A stretch of DNA of 64,000 nucleotides, from positions 18,308,868 to 18,372,867 of the forward strand of contig OX424555.1 in NCBI GenBank assembly GCA_949152475.1, read 5' to 3'. Positions 36,433-48,789 of the stretch are shown here, piece by piece. Each line of letters starts with the position of its first letter. The first letter of the stretch is position 1. This DNA is from Terebella lapidaria (Eukaryota > Annelida > Polychaeta > Terebellida > Terebellidae). The notes beneath the pieces were generated by a model that saw only the letters and a list, made by a program, of their open reading frames with translations, ran no database searches and had not been told where the DNA came from. Both the position numbers and the translations under genes were made by a program.

Positions 36433-38383
36433 ATAATAATCATTCAGCACCTTTCAGTCGTTACCTTTCTCCCACTTGTGGTGAATGTCAGCTCATTTTT
36501 CATAGTGGATAGAAGAATTATGCATCCCTCAAAACTGCTCCTGGAGAGTTAAAAAAGATCTCAGATGACAGAAACCGTCAAATATTGACATAGTCATTGT
36601 CAGGCGCATCGGTGGAACTGCTTCCAATCAAGTGCTGGTTGGAGAGACCAGCAATTCTTCTGGCAACAGTGGAATTTCCAACATGGTATTCTGTAATTCA
36701 TCCACTCATTTTTTTTTTACTTGGGTCATCTGCTGTATCCAGGCAAATACAAAAACCATGATTAATCAAATGCACCAGACAGACATCTCAATTTTCCACG
36801 TATTCTCCGGGATATCAGGAAATAGAAGTCGGCATAATTCCCCAATTTGTATGTACCGGCGAATTTATACTTCATAGACACATGGATTTCGGCTGTCAAA
36901 TATAAAAAAGCTATACCGAATGATAGGCCCGTATACGAATTATAACACTCTGCTTCGTTCTAATAGAATGTTTTGATTCCGTGTACTTACCCAAACACAA
37001 TTGCTTATAATCGAATGAAATATTAAAAGATACATGAAAACGTAGAGAAAACGACCAATAAGGTCGTCTGAAAGCGACATATAACGTCACCAGAATACAC
37101 ACTGTGTTTTTGTATGTGTTTTTAACCTGTTGCTACTGATTCCTGGATTCGTGATCGTGCTGAATGCCATTTAAGGTGACATTGATAAATTGATATCGAG
37201 CCACTATATATATATCAAAACAAGGTCGTTCATTTTACCCTTCGATCTTACCTTCAATATTGGATAAATATTTGATGAGCTGAAGACATTGGTATCTGAC
37301 TTATATCACATGAAGTTTACACTAAATCTTTGATTACTCCAGTAATCACGGTACACTACATGTTTAAACATCCCATCATACAAGGGTGTGCTTTTTCTGA
37401 AAAAAAAAACTAAACTACTGTGAAATTATCACAGAATGAAATCTTGTAGACAATTTACAAGCACCGCCCATCATCGTTAGTTCCTACGCACCTAAAAGGT
37501 ATTCTTTTCATCAATATGAACATCAATGGGACCACGTGCACTCCCTACAAACCATAAAGGCATTTATTCCGCAATAGTACGCTATGGAATTGTTATATTG
37601 CATAATCTACTGAGGCTACTGATTAGGCTGAATAACTGGTTGTCGTACTCTGTATTTTTCATTCTGGTTGTTCCATACTCGGTTGTTAGTTACTATGTAC
37701 ATTATAAAACACAGTTCGTCTCCACAATATAACATCTATTAGTAATATATTTCTGTGCCATAATTTTGCACAAAAGATAATGAAAGGATGGTCTGTTTAT
37801 GGCATAGTGAGGTTAATGGCTCAGCCATGTCAATGCCCGCAAGCATCTGCAAATGGAAAACTACAATCACTCCCTTATCAGTAATTAGATCTCCATGAAT
37901 CCCGTGTCAGTCTATGAACGTACACTATACATGACAAGCAAAAATAAGAGTGCTAAAAAACACATGCTTTGTAGACTAAATGGTTTTCTCGAAATATGTA
38001 TACTATATAGATGACATTGTTGAATTTACATTTTGCGAAGGCATAATTACTGTCGGACAATCACTATTCATTAGTGTCTACTTTGCCTCCATGTGGCCGA
38101 AGCTGAAACATATTCACTAAGTGATTCATGTATCTGTAATATTTCAATCCTTTCAAACTCGAATTTATGTCTGATGTTAAGTGCAAAAATGCATGCTCAC
38201 AGATAGATAGTACTAGATCGCAAAAAAATGAAAATAATATTCTTACCCGTCAGCTAATGCAATTTTGAATTATTAATATTATGTCATGGTACATTACGGA
38301 TTATATTCATATTGATTAGTAGATGGTTAGCAGGCGATTCCGGGAAGCACTTGAACTACAAGCACATGACAAATTATAATATA

Positions 38384-39498
38384 TCAAACATTATCCACTG
38401 CAGATGACATAGTTGATTTATTGAAAGAACGAAAATACTTCGTTATTTTGATATCAACTGACTTTAACGCTAAAAAACATTGATGTACGAAACAACCAAA
38501 ACATGCTGGATAATTCAACATCCACTTACTACATGAATCTAACTGTCCAAGAAAAATGATTTCACTTTGCATCAACGCTTGTCCAGTTATAATGGAAAGA
38601 GATGCTTAAGAAAAATGGTCACTGTTTGGCGATCGAACACTCTCGAACACATTCGAGAGAATAGCACGATCTTGCAGATATAATTATGGCTTGTGGCTAG
38701 TATAATAACAAAACGATTATTCAGTAGTATTAGCACTGTAAGTAGATGCTCGCTCTCCAGCATGTGTGCGGTCAAGAACAATGTTGCGTGCATGTATCAC
38801 TATGTGGACAGCTTATCGCCTTGCATGCTTTTTGGGACGGGACACTCCACGTATTATCCATTACTGTTATTGCATACCGTAAAAGATTCCTACTTTCATC
38901 AGCAATAAACTGAAGCGGTAATGCATCCATTCCCCCAAAGAAGGATACCCATGAAGCTATCCCACAATGTCATGAATAAATGAATGTCTTTAGGGATAGG
39001 GATGACTTCATGAAGGTTCTACGACCCCCCTCCCCACAGGTGGACAGAGGCAATGACCATGGATCTGTGATCATAATATATTTTCATTATTCCACGAAAT
39101 ACTAATAATACATACAAACCCTGGAGGAGAACTGTGGCCATGCCTCAAGATCGATTTTGTCATTAGATCTACATGTATAACTTATTGGTGTAATATTGGT
39201 GTTCTACATGTAGTACGAAAATACTTGATAGATTTTAAATCTTCATTTGGGCCATGACACTAGTTGAGGGAAACATTTGACGTGCATCGTTGAATAATCT
39301 GAGGAAAACCATGACAATGTCGTTCAATTGGCAAGATAAATGTGTACAATCTTTTTCCGAGACACCCACTTCCAATACGTGAATGAAGATGTTCCAGTAT
39401 TCACGAATAGGTGATTTCCATTGGAATGTGCTTTTTATATCATACCAGGATGTCTCATCGCAGATCAGTGGACCATCTGAGAGCATTTGTTGCATCAA
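38384..39498 (-). pseudogene. Decayed coding-like stretch in copy D2, minus strand
   Basis: Minus-strand frames follow one another. 39498-39235 contains SPIREYWNIFIHVLEV and DIVMVFLRLFNDARQM. Interrupted pieces at about 39040-38860 contain DALPLQFIADESRNLLRYA. 38793-38587 contains HLLTVLILLNNRFVII, and 38575-38384 follows. The same peptides, differently broken, can be read from D1. I recognise no family. This is the best hint that the duplicated units once carried a protein gene. Confidence 0.22.
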
Positions 39499-40435
39499 TT
39501 AGCCATATCATTGCCTGTTTAGACAAACATATCCGGAATAGAGCTATTTGTGATTCTATTTGAGAGAAAAGCTATTTGGCAATGACACTATTACATTGTC
39601 GGTTTGGGCCAACCAGCTATATTTTTTTACAATAGTGGTTGCAAATTTATCAATGACCCAAAACGAGAATTTTTTTTTAAAGCGAGAATAGACTTTCTGG
39701 GAATAGACAGAAACATACACATGCAAGTCCCAGTGATAGAAACAATTTGCATTTGTGTTAAAGTGATATGCTCCTCTACCAGACATTGTGTTGGCTTGGA
39801 ATGTTTACTTATACACAATTACTAATATTGACTGCAACACTAAAACAAGCCTGGGAACGTGAACACAAGAAAGCCCCATGTAACGTTGCCTGAATACGCA
39901 CTGTGCGTTTGCAACTGTAGTTGACTGGCCGCTACTGTTTCCACATTTCGTGTTATTTTCATGACTTGATGTTGACACCGTTTTAGGTGATGTCGATGTC
40001 AAACCACTATTTGATCCTTCATTGTTTTGATCCTTCTTGCACTAAACATTGGATAAATGTTTGATGAGCTGACGACGAGGGTACCGGGCTTATATCACAT
40101 GTAGTTTACAATAAATCGCTGATCATTAGTGTGTCATGACTCACTCTGGACTACATATTCAAACATTCTCTAATGAATGGGTGTGGTATCGTATAAGCAT
40201 TTTTGTATTATTCATAATACATGGGGTATTCCCATTATGTATTAGTATTAGATGATTTGGTTATTTGCTGCTCAAAATCAACGGTGGAGCAATGTTCATT
40301 GATCCATTATTAAGTGTGCCTATCATGATAAAGCTGATATATGCACACGAGCCTGGCATTCTACGAGGTGAACGTCGTGTTTCTTTCTTGCCTCTCATTT
40401 ACGACATTCTTAGTAGAGAGCCATGAGATATGTGA

Positions 40436-40735
40436 TTATAAATCTAACTTGATCATAGAAGAAAGTGGATTTTTGAGATGATAATATTGTTCTAGTATAA
40501 ACATTGCTCGATAGCACAAGTGACCAAACACATCAGGTTGCCAAAGCTGCTTTAGAAGTCTAACCCTGCAATGGCATGGCTGCAAGCTCTTATTTACATT
40601 TTGGATCGAATATATCTCGCATATATTTCGCAAGTTCAGTTCAGACATGCCATGTCTCAGACAGATTAACTGGTGTGTATGGTTGAACAGTTTTCTGAGG
40701 AAATCATGAAAATTTGGAATGGTGCCATCACTCAT
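40436..40735 (-). CDS. Unidentified 99-codon ORF, minus strand
   Basis: An open frame with ATG start (MSDGTIPNFHDFLRKLF...). The segment NFHDFLRKLFNHTHQL resembles the decayed minus-strand peptide DIVMVFLRLFNDARQM of copy D2. It could therefore be a better preserved copy of the same exon. It carries several Cys and His residues but no pattern I can assign. Confidence 0.22.
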   Translation of the reverse strand: MSDGTIPNFHDFLRKLFNHTHQLICLRHGMSELNLRNICEIYSIQNVNKSLQPCHCRVRLLKQLWQPDVFGHLCYRAMFILEQYYHLKNPLSSMIKLDL

Positions 40736-41219
40736 CCCTTGTTTTTTTTATATTTTGGCCAACAATCATGCAGCATATTTGTAAACTGATTTTCTCACCA
40801 GTTTTGGAAATACCACAATTTGTTTAAAGGTGTGGAAGATGCTTTCATTTGGTTTTTAACAGAACACGGTATTCATGACAATATGTAGTCCAGATTTTCT
40901 GTAGCCCGGTTGCCAATCAAGCACTGATAGGGTTTCAGTTAGAGTATTCCACGTCTGTCATTATGCAAATTAATGTCTCAACTGATCATCATCAATATAA
41001 CAATTTTCCAAGATACGAATAGAGAACATAGAAAGCAAATGAAAATCAACAGGTATACCAAAGACAATGCACAATTATTCAGTATGACAAGTGAAACCAA
41101 ATATCCGTAGTCTCAAGAAGATGTGTGGGTGACAAATTATATATTATTCACAGTGCATTAGAAATTCTGCATGGTGAATGTATGATCCCGTACCTCTGAC
41201 ACAAAACGCCCATTCATAG
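40736..41219. other. AT-rich stretch, nothing recognised
   Basis: No open frame, repeat match or RNA gene was seen here. Confidence 0.3.
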
Positions 41220-44200
41220 AATTACGAGAGTATAATTATAAATTAGAATCGTGTCTGATCACTGTGTTTTCACGATATCTTGTCATTTGTCCCTGTGGCA
41301 CTGGAGAAAGTCTCCCGCAAGCGTGAAACTATAACTCAAGTCAATATGAATTTCAAATCAATCGTTCTCAAGATATTTTGTGCGATTTTGTTGAGATTAT
41401 GGTACTGAAATTTTCAGTATCAATACGTTAAACAAGGAGATTGTGAGATTGGTAGATTCTACATTTAGAGAATTTTGCCTTTATATGTACATAGTAGTGC
41501 AAAAATAATATAACATGAAGTTTGAATTAGGAAAAAAAAATTCCACATTCAAAATATATTTTCGGTCACTATGGCAACCATATCCTTCATTCGCACCACA
41601 GCAATGTGGTTGCAAGGGTTTTATCAGGACTGTTATGTAAAATTGAACTTGAATATATTCTGAATTTCAGAAAAGGCTCTCATACACATATTTTCACATT
41701 TTGGGGGCACTTAGTTCAATATTAATGGCGTTTGGGGTCTCAGCAACCATGGTTGCGATGGGATACATATATATATAGTCAGAATAGTCCCCTTGACATT
41801 TTTGGTGACTAATTTTAGTAACGGAACACTGCTTATACCAAACAAAATACGATGCAAAACAAAGTACATCTACACGATAAGCGACCTCAAACTACAATTA
41901 CATATAGTGGGCAGTCGTAATATCACCGTAACTAACTTGTTGGACCCTTTTAGCGTCATAAAATATTGATTACAACAGGATTTTATACTGTACTTTTTGT
42001 AACTAAAAATACGAGCAACAAGCAGCTTTACGGAATCGGATTGTGTATAATATGTTTCCCGAAGATGAGAGCAAACGTTAAAACAAAACTCGTGACATCG
42101 CGGAATTGTTCACATAGAGGCAAAAACATTAGTCTGCGATGTTCGTTGTAAGCACAAAATATACCTCATATCATCCTGGTCATGTTGCGTCAATAGTGAT
42201 ATGCTCAGCGTTTACAGATTTTACCAAATTTGGGTGAAAGCAATATATATTATCAATAACTGATTACTTTTCGACAATTACACGCTTACCAGTTCATGTA
42301 TTTTGTTTTGAGTATACGGTTGTGATGAAACCATGATCATGGCGGTTGAAAATTATATATATATCCCAAATTATATATATATATCCCAATGATCGTTACT
42401 TCTTTCACGCCTATGATGAACATGTCACATCAATCATCGTGGAACGATGAATTATGCATCCATCAATACTGCTGTGGAGAATGAAGGAAGATTTGTGATA
42501 TCAGAGAAGCTCTGATTGAGATGGAACCGTCGAATATTGACACAGTCATTGTAAGGTACATCTGTGAAATATGGACAACAACCAGCTATTCTTCTAGCAA
42601 CAATGGATCAGTGATCCAACATGAGAATCTACAATTTATATGTTCTATTTGTGATCCGTGGCATCTACTGTATTCGACCAAAGCAGTACAGTATTCACGA
42701 TGAATGCTGGAGACCAGACAGAACTCAATTTTCGACGTGTCCGCAGGGATATCAGAAATAGATGGGGCGATAATTCCGAAAATTGCACTGGCAAATTGTA
42801 TAAATGTATACGTCACAAAATACTGTACTGACTCGTATTAGAAATAGAATATTCTACGTCTTTCTGTTTTAACACTTTGGTTTGAGATGCTCACTCGGGC
42901 ACACCTACATGTGAAAAATGGAATTATTAGGGAAATGCGTAACAATTAAATGCACCTACCTGTAAGACACATGAGAACTCAAGCAGATCATCAGCACCAC
43001 AACAGCTGAACATTCTTTAGACAATATTAACCCAATTAAAAATTCATTTGCTGACACTGTTCCCCACATGATTCCAATTATTTCTATTGTGTATTGTGAT
43101 AAAAAAAAACGTCTACTTCCTTCATATGCCTATTACGTAGGTTTAAGAAAATATGTCACAAATTTATTTTGAACTCAGATAGATAGATATTTTATTTTTC
43201 ACAGATCAACATTTGCATACAGAATAAACAACATGATTGCATGATATGTGATGGACACCAGAGACGATAGTGTCTTGTCGAGCTGATGACCAAAGTTCAT
43301 AACATGAATTCATATACTTCATAACGCCAAAGGGAGAACACACGCAAGCTTATGCATCACGAATCGCTGCATAGAAAACAGTGTGTTCCAAAATACGCGT
43401 CATTACGGTAAAGTTTGCTTTGCATTCTGGGAACGTCAATTCCATCGGCTACGCCATTTTGGACGATCGAGCCTTTTACGTAATTTTCTTAAATATAACA
43501 CATCAATTTGTGCATTATTTAGCCTATCTGTGGAATCTTTAAAGTGTGCCAGCAATTCGAGAGATTTCATGTAAAGGATGAAGAAAATCCTCATTTGCGG
43601 TAGGTGTCCAAACGTTTTTCATGCCCAAACGGACGTCGATAGGTTGGCACGAAACCTTCTTTAAAAAGCTAGCACGTAGAATCTAGACATGTAGTACCCA
43701 CTGCTCCAATGTTAGAAACGTGAAGACAGCGCGAAGTAGCATCTCCAAAATACACACAGTGTGTTTGTTTGTAGCTGTATTTAATTTGGCAGTACTGTTT
43801 CCTTGATTTGGCTTGATGTTGACTGCCATCTAAGGTGACGTTGGCATCAAACCACACTTTTCCGCAGATATCCATAAGACCAATGTCTCTCATTTTCCCC
43901 TTTGTTCTTACCCCCAATATTGTATAAATATTTGATGAGCTGAAGACAAATGTAGGCCTACCTGACTTCTATCACATGAAGTGTACACTAAATCATTGAC
44001 AAATAGTACTCCATGCATCACTGTATGTTATATGATCAAACATCCAACTGCACATGGGTGTGCTATTGCTGACATCACAGTTCATTGTAAAATACACAGT
44101 CGACGACTCAACAAAACATTAACTATTACAGTATGAAATCTATTTGAGATCTATTGGACAAGCACCATCCATCATCTTTAGTTCCTACCCACGTAAAAGA

Positions 44201-44560
44201 TATCTCCTTTCGTCAACTTAAAAATCAATTTGTCCACATCCTATGAGCCATAAATACAATCTGCAATCAAACAATCATGGTTAGTCCCTGCCCATGTGAA
44301 GAAATGCCTTTCAACAACTTGATCAATATGCCCATCATAGAGGCAATCTACAATATTGCTGCGCTTGGAATAATATACTGAAGCTACGGAACAGACTGAA
44401 AAATCTTTTTCATTCTGGTCGTTCCATACTCGGTTGTTTGTTACTGTGTACAATACACACCACAACTGGACTCCACAAAACAACAGCAAACTATTAGTAA
44501 TATATAGTTCTGTGACAGGATATTGCACGGAACGTAATAAAAGGATGATCAATTTATAGC
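41220..44560. repeat. Duplicated-family copy E
   Basis: Diverged blocks occur in the usual order: the GTGTCTGATCACTGTG block (41252), TATGTTTCCCGAAGATGAG (42050), AAGATTTGTGATATCAG (42488), CCGCAGGGATATCAG (42743) and TATTTGATGAGCTGAAGAC (43928). An AT-rich duplicate (ATTATATATATATATCCCA) lies at 42353-42391. A candidate LINE 3' tail in reverse orientation is at about 43178-43250 (AGATAGATAGATATTTTATT, i.e. AATAAA plus a short tandem tail on the minus strand). Confidence 0.6.
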
Positions 44561-44593
44561 AAAGTGATTATAGTGACACACATATATATATTT

Positions 44594-45340
44594 ATGCATA
44601 AACACGTGACCAGCTTTTAACCAATGACAACGTATATATATATCCCGCGAACCAAATCCTGCAATCGCTCTGTGGCCAGTAATTAGATCACCAGGAAACC
44701 TCTGCCAGTCTACAAATCATAGCCAATTGGCCAACAGCAGATATTATGTGCAGTGTGGTATATATGTTATTTGAGATGCTATATTGCAATATGCCGTTTG
44801 TTCAATGTTCTTCAAGTGTCTGTGCTATGGAATCAGACATAGGCATATTATGTGACAATTTTATGTTACGTACAGGAATGTCGAACCTGTGCAAGTTTAC
44901 TGGATGGTTAACACTGAACGGTTTTCTCAAACTAAAGACTGAACGGTTTTCTCAAAACCTGTATACTATACAGGCAACATGGTTGAATTTACAGTTTGTG
45001 ACGGTATCATCACAATTGGCATTTACCATTCTCTTGTGTTAACTCTCTCACAAGATCAAAACTTCTATTCACATGTAATGTTAAATAACTGCAGAAATGC
45101 ATGCTCACAGAGGCATAGTAACTGGAATCAAATAACGAAAATATTATTAGTGCATGTCAGATATTGTATTTTCCGATGGATGACATTATGTGATGCTACA
45201 TTACATAGCACAGTGATATTGATTGTAGAAGGTCAGCAGGCGCCCCGGGGAACCACTTGAGCTTAATATATGCTATTATTATATACTACTAAGAATCATC
45301 ACGTTGTCATTGGTTAAAAGCTGGTCACGTGTCTATGCAT
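44594..45340. repeat. 40-bp inverted repeat pair flanking 667 bp
   Basis: Arms 44594-44633 and 45301-45340 match in inverted orientation with one mismatch (ACGTGACCAGCTTTTAACCA). The sequence between them resembles duplicated-family sequence near 37.9-38.3 kb. The arms may therefore be two separate inverted insertions rather than the ends of one element. An open frame at 44746-45042 lies between them; unassigned. Confidence 0.6.
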
Positions 45341-46071
45341 AAAAGTGCATATTCACCAGACCAACCGGTCAAGTGTTTTTTATTTTCACCGATCGGTCCG
45401 TATCACATACACATATATGTACCTCTCACCAAAGAGCAATTCATATACTTTTTCATGTTTGTTTGGGTTTTTTCTGTTACTAGTATCGCATATCTAATGA
45501 TATGGTGAATTGAGTGAGCATGTTTCAGGAACCATTCCTCGTTTGCGTTCTTGAAATATTGACATCAAATTGGAATTCAAAGGCGTGACTGGCGCAGTAC
45601 TCATTCGAATCAACACATGATAGTTTGGATGTATTATGTTTATATCATAACATCCACGCCATACATGAACAGTTCTTCATTATTTGCTTGAACTTCCAAA
45701 CTTTTCACATGTATTATATAATAGAACAAATATTAACTTTTGGCTTCGGCGAATGCGTGAAAATATGTACCTCTCGCAAAAAATTAGCCCAAGGGCTAAG
45801 AAAGGTTACCGAACAATATACATTTAGATATTAGCCTTTTGTCAAGTGACCTTGAAAATAAAGTCACTGATAAATTCAAGGCCGTGAAATTTTCAACAAA
45901 TATATCACTTCTAGTATGTCCACAATAAATTCCTAAGCTGTAAAGTCGATAATAAGTGAGACATTAGCCATTCTGTGATGTGACCTTGAAAATGAGGTCA
46001 AAGTTCAAGTTCAAGGTCATGAAAATATTCAGTATATATCATTCCTCTATATTCGCAATTGATTCCTATGC

Positions 46072-46585
46072 TGTGAATGTAAGTATCAATCTATTACCAC
46101 CAATACAATCAGAATTTGATGATGCCAATAAGAAACGTAAAATACTACATTTTGCAATAGAAACAAACAAAGCCCGACCCGAGTTTATCCAAAGACACAC
46201 TGGCGTCTTCAGGGGCAGACAATGTGTTAAATGTAGTTGTTTCTACTGTACACCAGATGGAATTAGTATACAACTGCCCAACAACCTATGAAAATAATTT
46301 AGAAATCCGAATCTAACCCCATGGAATAGATACATGACAAGTACAAAAGTACCCAATCACAAGCCCGAAGGCTACTGAGTTGATGGTATCCTCGGGGACA
46401 GATTTAACGTCCGCCAGCAGTGACACCGACTCAGTGGTATAAATGTAAGTATCAATCTATTACCACCAATACAATCAAATTTTGATGATGCCAATAAGAA
46501 ACGTAAAATACAACATTTTGCAATAGAAACAAAGCCCGACCAAATAGTTTATCCAAAGACACACTGGCGTCATCAGGGGCAGACG
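46072..46585. repeat. Duplicated insert with GTAAGTATCAATCTATTACC inside the array
   Basis: A block starting GTAAGTATCAATCTATTACC occurs at 46079 and again about 368 bp later at 46446. Both copies are followed by AGAAACGTAAAATAC and CAAAGACACACTGGCGTC. It interrupts the 133-bp array. The first 30 bases also occur at about 27350 and 33256 in the duplicated family. Confidence 0.65.
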
Positions 46586-46589
46586 TAAA

Positions 46590-47530
46590 GATGATAATAA
46601 GCGACATATTAGCCATTTTGTTCTCTGACCTTGAAAATGAGATCAAAGGTCAAATTCTAGATCACCAAAATATTCAGCATACATCATTTCCTATATGTTC
46701 ACTATGGACCCCTAAGCTGTAAATTTGATAATAAGCGAGATATAAGCCATTTTGTATTCTGACCTTGAAAATAAAATGACTAACCTTGAAATTTAGGTCA
46801 AGGGTCAAATTCAAGGTCACTAGAATATTCAGCATATATCATTTCCTATATGTTCACAATTGATTCCTAAGCTGCAAAGTCGCTAATAAGCAAGATATTG
46901 GCCATTTTGTCCTGTGACCTTGAAAATGAGGTCAAAGGTCAAATTCAAGGTCACGAGAATATTCAGCATATATCATTTCCTATATGTTCACAATTGATTC
47001 CTAAGCCGTAAAGTCGATAATAAGCGAGATATTAGCAATTTTGTCCTGTGACCTTGGAAATGAGGTCAAAAGTCAAATTCAAGGTCACGAGAATATTCAG
47101 CATATATCATTTCCTATATGTTCACAATTGATTCCTAAGCTGTAAAGTCGATAATAAGCGAGATATTAGCCATTTTGTCCTGTGACCTTGAAAATGAGGC
47201 CAAAGGTCAAATTCAAGGTCACGAGAATATTCAGCACATATCATTTCCTATATGTTCACAATGGATTCCTAAGCTGTAAAGTCGATAATAAGCGAGATAT
47301 TAGCCATTTTGTCCTGTGACCTTGAAAATGAGGTCAAAGATCAAATTCAAGGTCACGAGAGTATTCAGCATATATCATTTCCTATATGTTTACAATTGAT
47401 TTCTAAGCTGTAAAGTCGATAATAAGCGAGATATTAGCCATTTTGTCCTGTGACCTTGTAAATGAGGTCAAAGGTCAAATTCAAGGTCACGAGAATATTC
47501 AGCATATATCATTTCCTATATGTCCACAAT
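46590..47530. repeat. 133-bp tandem array with nuclear-receptor-type half-sites
   Basis: About seven head-to-tail units, with cores starting near 46625, 46762, 46914, 47047, 47181, 47314 and 47447, plus two degenerate units at 45850 and 45983. Each good core reads GTGACCTTGAA, then AGGTCAAAGGTCA, then TTCAAGGTCAC. That is an 11-bp perfect inverted repeat around a perfect direct repeat with a 1-base gap. Best example: 46914-46954. Confidence 0.85.
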
Positions 47531-48200
47531 TGATTCCTAGTCTCTAATCTCAATATTAAGTGAGATATTAGGCTTAATGTGTCCCATTATAAAGCATAGG
47601 AAAATTTAACATGGGAAAGTCACATCTGGGCCGAGTTTGGGCCCAAAATGGCCCACTTCGAGTGATTCAAGCGCAACGAAATTTATACATGTCACAGAAG
47701 TACACTATGAGGAGTGTTATGCATCAATAAGAAAAAAAGTTACTGAACAGATTTTGAGAAAACGACCATCAAAGTCCAAAATTAGCCATTTTCGACGAGA
47801 ACGGCCGCTATGATCTTGAAACCAAGGTTAGAGGTCAAATTCAAGGTCACGAGAATATTCAGCATATATCATTTCCTATATGTCCACAATTGATTCCTAG
47901 TCTCTAATCTCAATATTAGGTGAGATATTAGGCTTAATGTGTCCCATTATAAAGCATAGGAGAATTTCACATGGGAAAGTCCCATTTGGGCCGAGTTTGG
48001 GCCCGAAATGGCCCACTTCGAGCGATTCAAGGGCAACGAAATTCATACATGTCAAAGAGGTACATAGGAGGAGTGTCATGCATCAATAAGAAAAAAAGTT
48101 ACTGAACAGATTTTGAGAAAACGACCGTCAAAGTCCAAAATTGGCCATTTTTCGACGAAAAAGGCCGCCATTTTGAAAAAAATAAGAAAATCAAAAAACT
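47488..48200. repeat. Two copies of a 361-bp unit
   Basis: The sequence from GGTCACGAGAATATTCAGC at 47486 recurs at 47847 with the same continuation (TAGTCTCTAATCTCAATATT, GGGCCGAGTTTGGGCCC, GTTACTGAACAGATTTTGAG). It shares its beginning with the 133-bp unit, so it is a longer variant of it. Confidence 0.75.
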
Positions 48201-48289
48201 AAAAAAATTCTTTCTTGGAAATATTTTTAGGTATTTTTGTGCAAAATTTCAGAAATATTCGACCATAAACTTTAAAGATAAAAATGTGA

Positions 48290-48540
48290 ACGGACGACGG
48301 ACGGACGGACGGATGGACGGACGGGTGAACGGATGGGCGTTACGGGCGGACCCAATGTTAAATTTCCTATCTTAACTTTCCCCATAAGTCCTGAAAAAAT
48401 CCCCATAAGACCGCAATTTTTGGCTTAAACTGTGGTTGTGGGGCGTTTTCAGCTTTATTCCCCCTAAGAAATCCTCATAACTCCGTTCCGTTTGCCCGGC
48501 TAGACGGACGAACGGACGGATGGACGGACGACGGACGACG
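48290..48540. repeat. GACG/GGAC microsatellites
   Basis: Runs of GGACGGACGGAC at 48291-48330 and 48504-48540, separated by about 170 bp of unique sequence. Confidence 0.8.
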
Positions 48541-48789
48541 GACGCAACGCCACGGCAATAGGTTATCGGACCAAATGTCCGGTAACCTAAAAACATATTC
48601 ACCTCGCAAGCTTGGTGAATATGTCTTTTGCGAGAGGTACATATTTTCACGTACCGGTATTTTCTTTTCTTCATATTTTCTCGCAAGCTCGGTGAATATG
48701 TCTTTTTGCGAGAGGTACATATTTTCACATATTCACCTCACCAAAAGTCAATATTTGTATTTTATACTTTCTATGATTGAGAATGTAAA

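Larger units (their letters stand above)
34577..40430. repeat. Duplicated-family copy D2
   Basis: Starts with ACTGAGGCATAGCAAAAAGT and repeats the D1 order, with a 468-bp insertion at 35965. It then runs through blocks at 36540, 37290, 38121 and 40083. The GGGTACC..TTATATCACATG block occurs twice inside it (37290 and 40083), so D2 is itself compound. No intact gene. Confidence 0.65.
45690..48785. mobile_element. Non-coding TIR element of about 3.1 kb with an internal tandem array
   Basis: The stretch 45725-45784 is matched in inverted orientation by 48703-48765 at about 80% over 60 bp (TTGCGAGAGGTACATATTTT on the right). Exact outer ends are uncertain. Inside are the 133-bp array, two copies of a 361-bp unit, two GACG-rich microsatellites, and a hairpin GGTTATCGGAC..GTCCGGTAACC at 48561-48587. 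The terminal block occurs twice at the right end (48630 and 48705). Minus-strand frames at 48372-48728 are products of these repeats. No transposase, so it is non-autonomous. Confidence 0.6.

Noticed and set aside
46590-47530. Regularly spaced repeats that might suggest a CRISPR array
   Set aside because: The whole 133-bp unit repeats, with no unique spacers. The genome is eukaryotic.
48372-48728. 118-codon minus-strand ORF with repeated KICTSRK peptides
   Set aside because: It is the translation of the duplicated terminal block and GACG microsatellite of the TIR element, not an independent gene.
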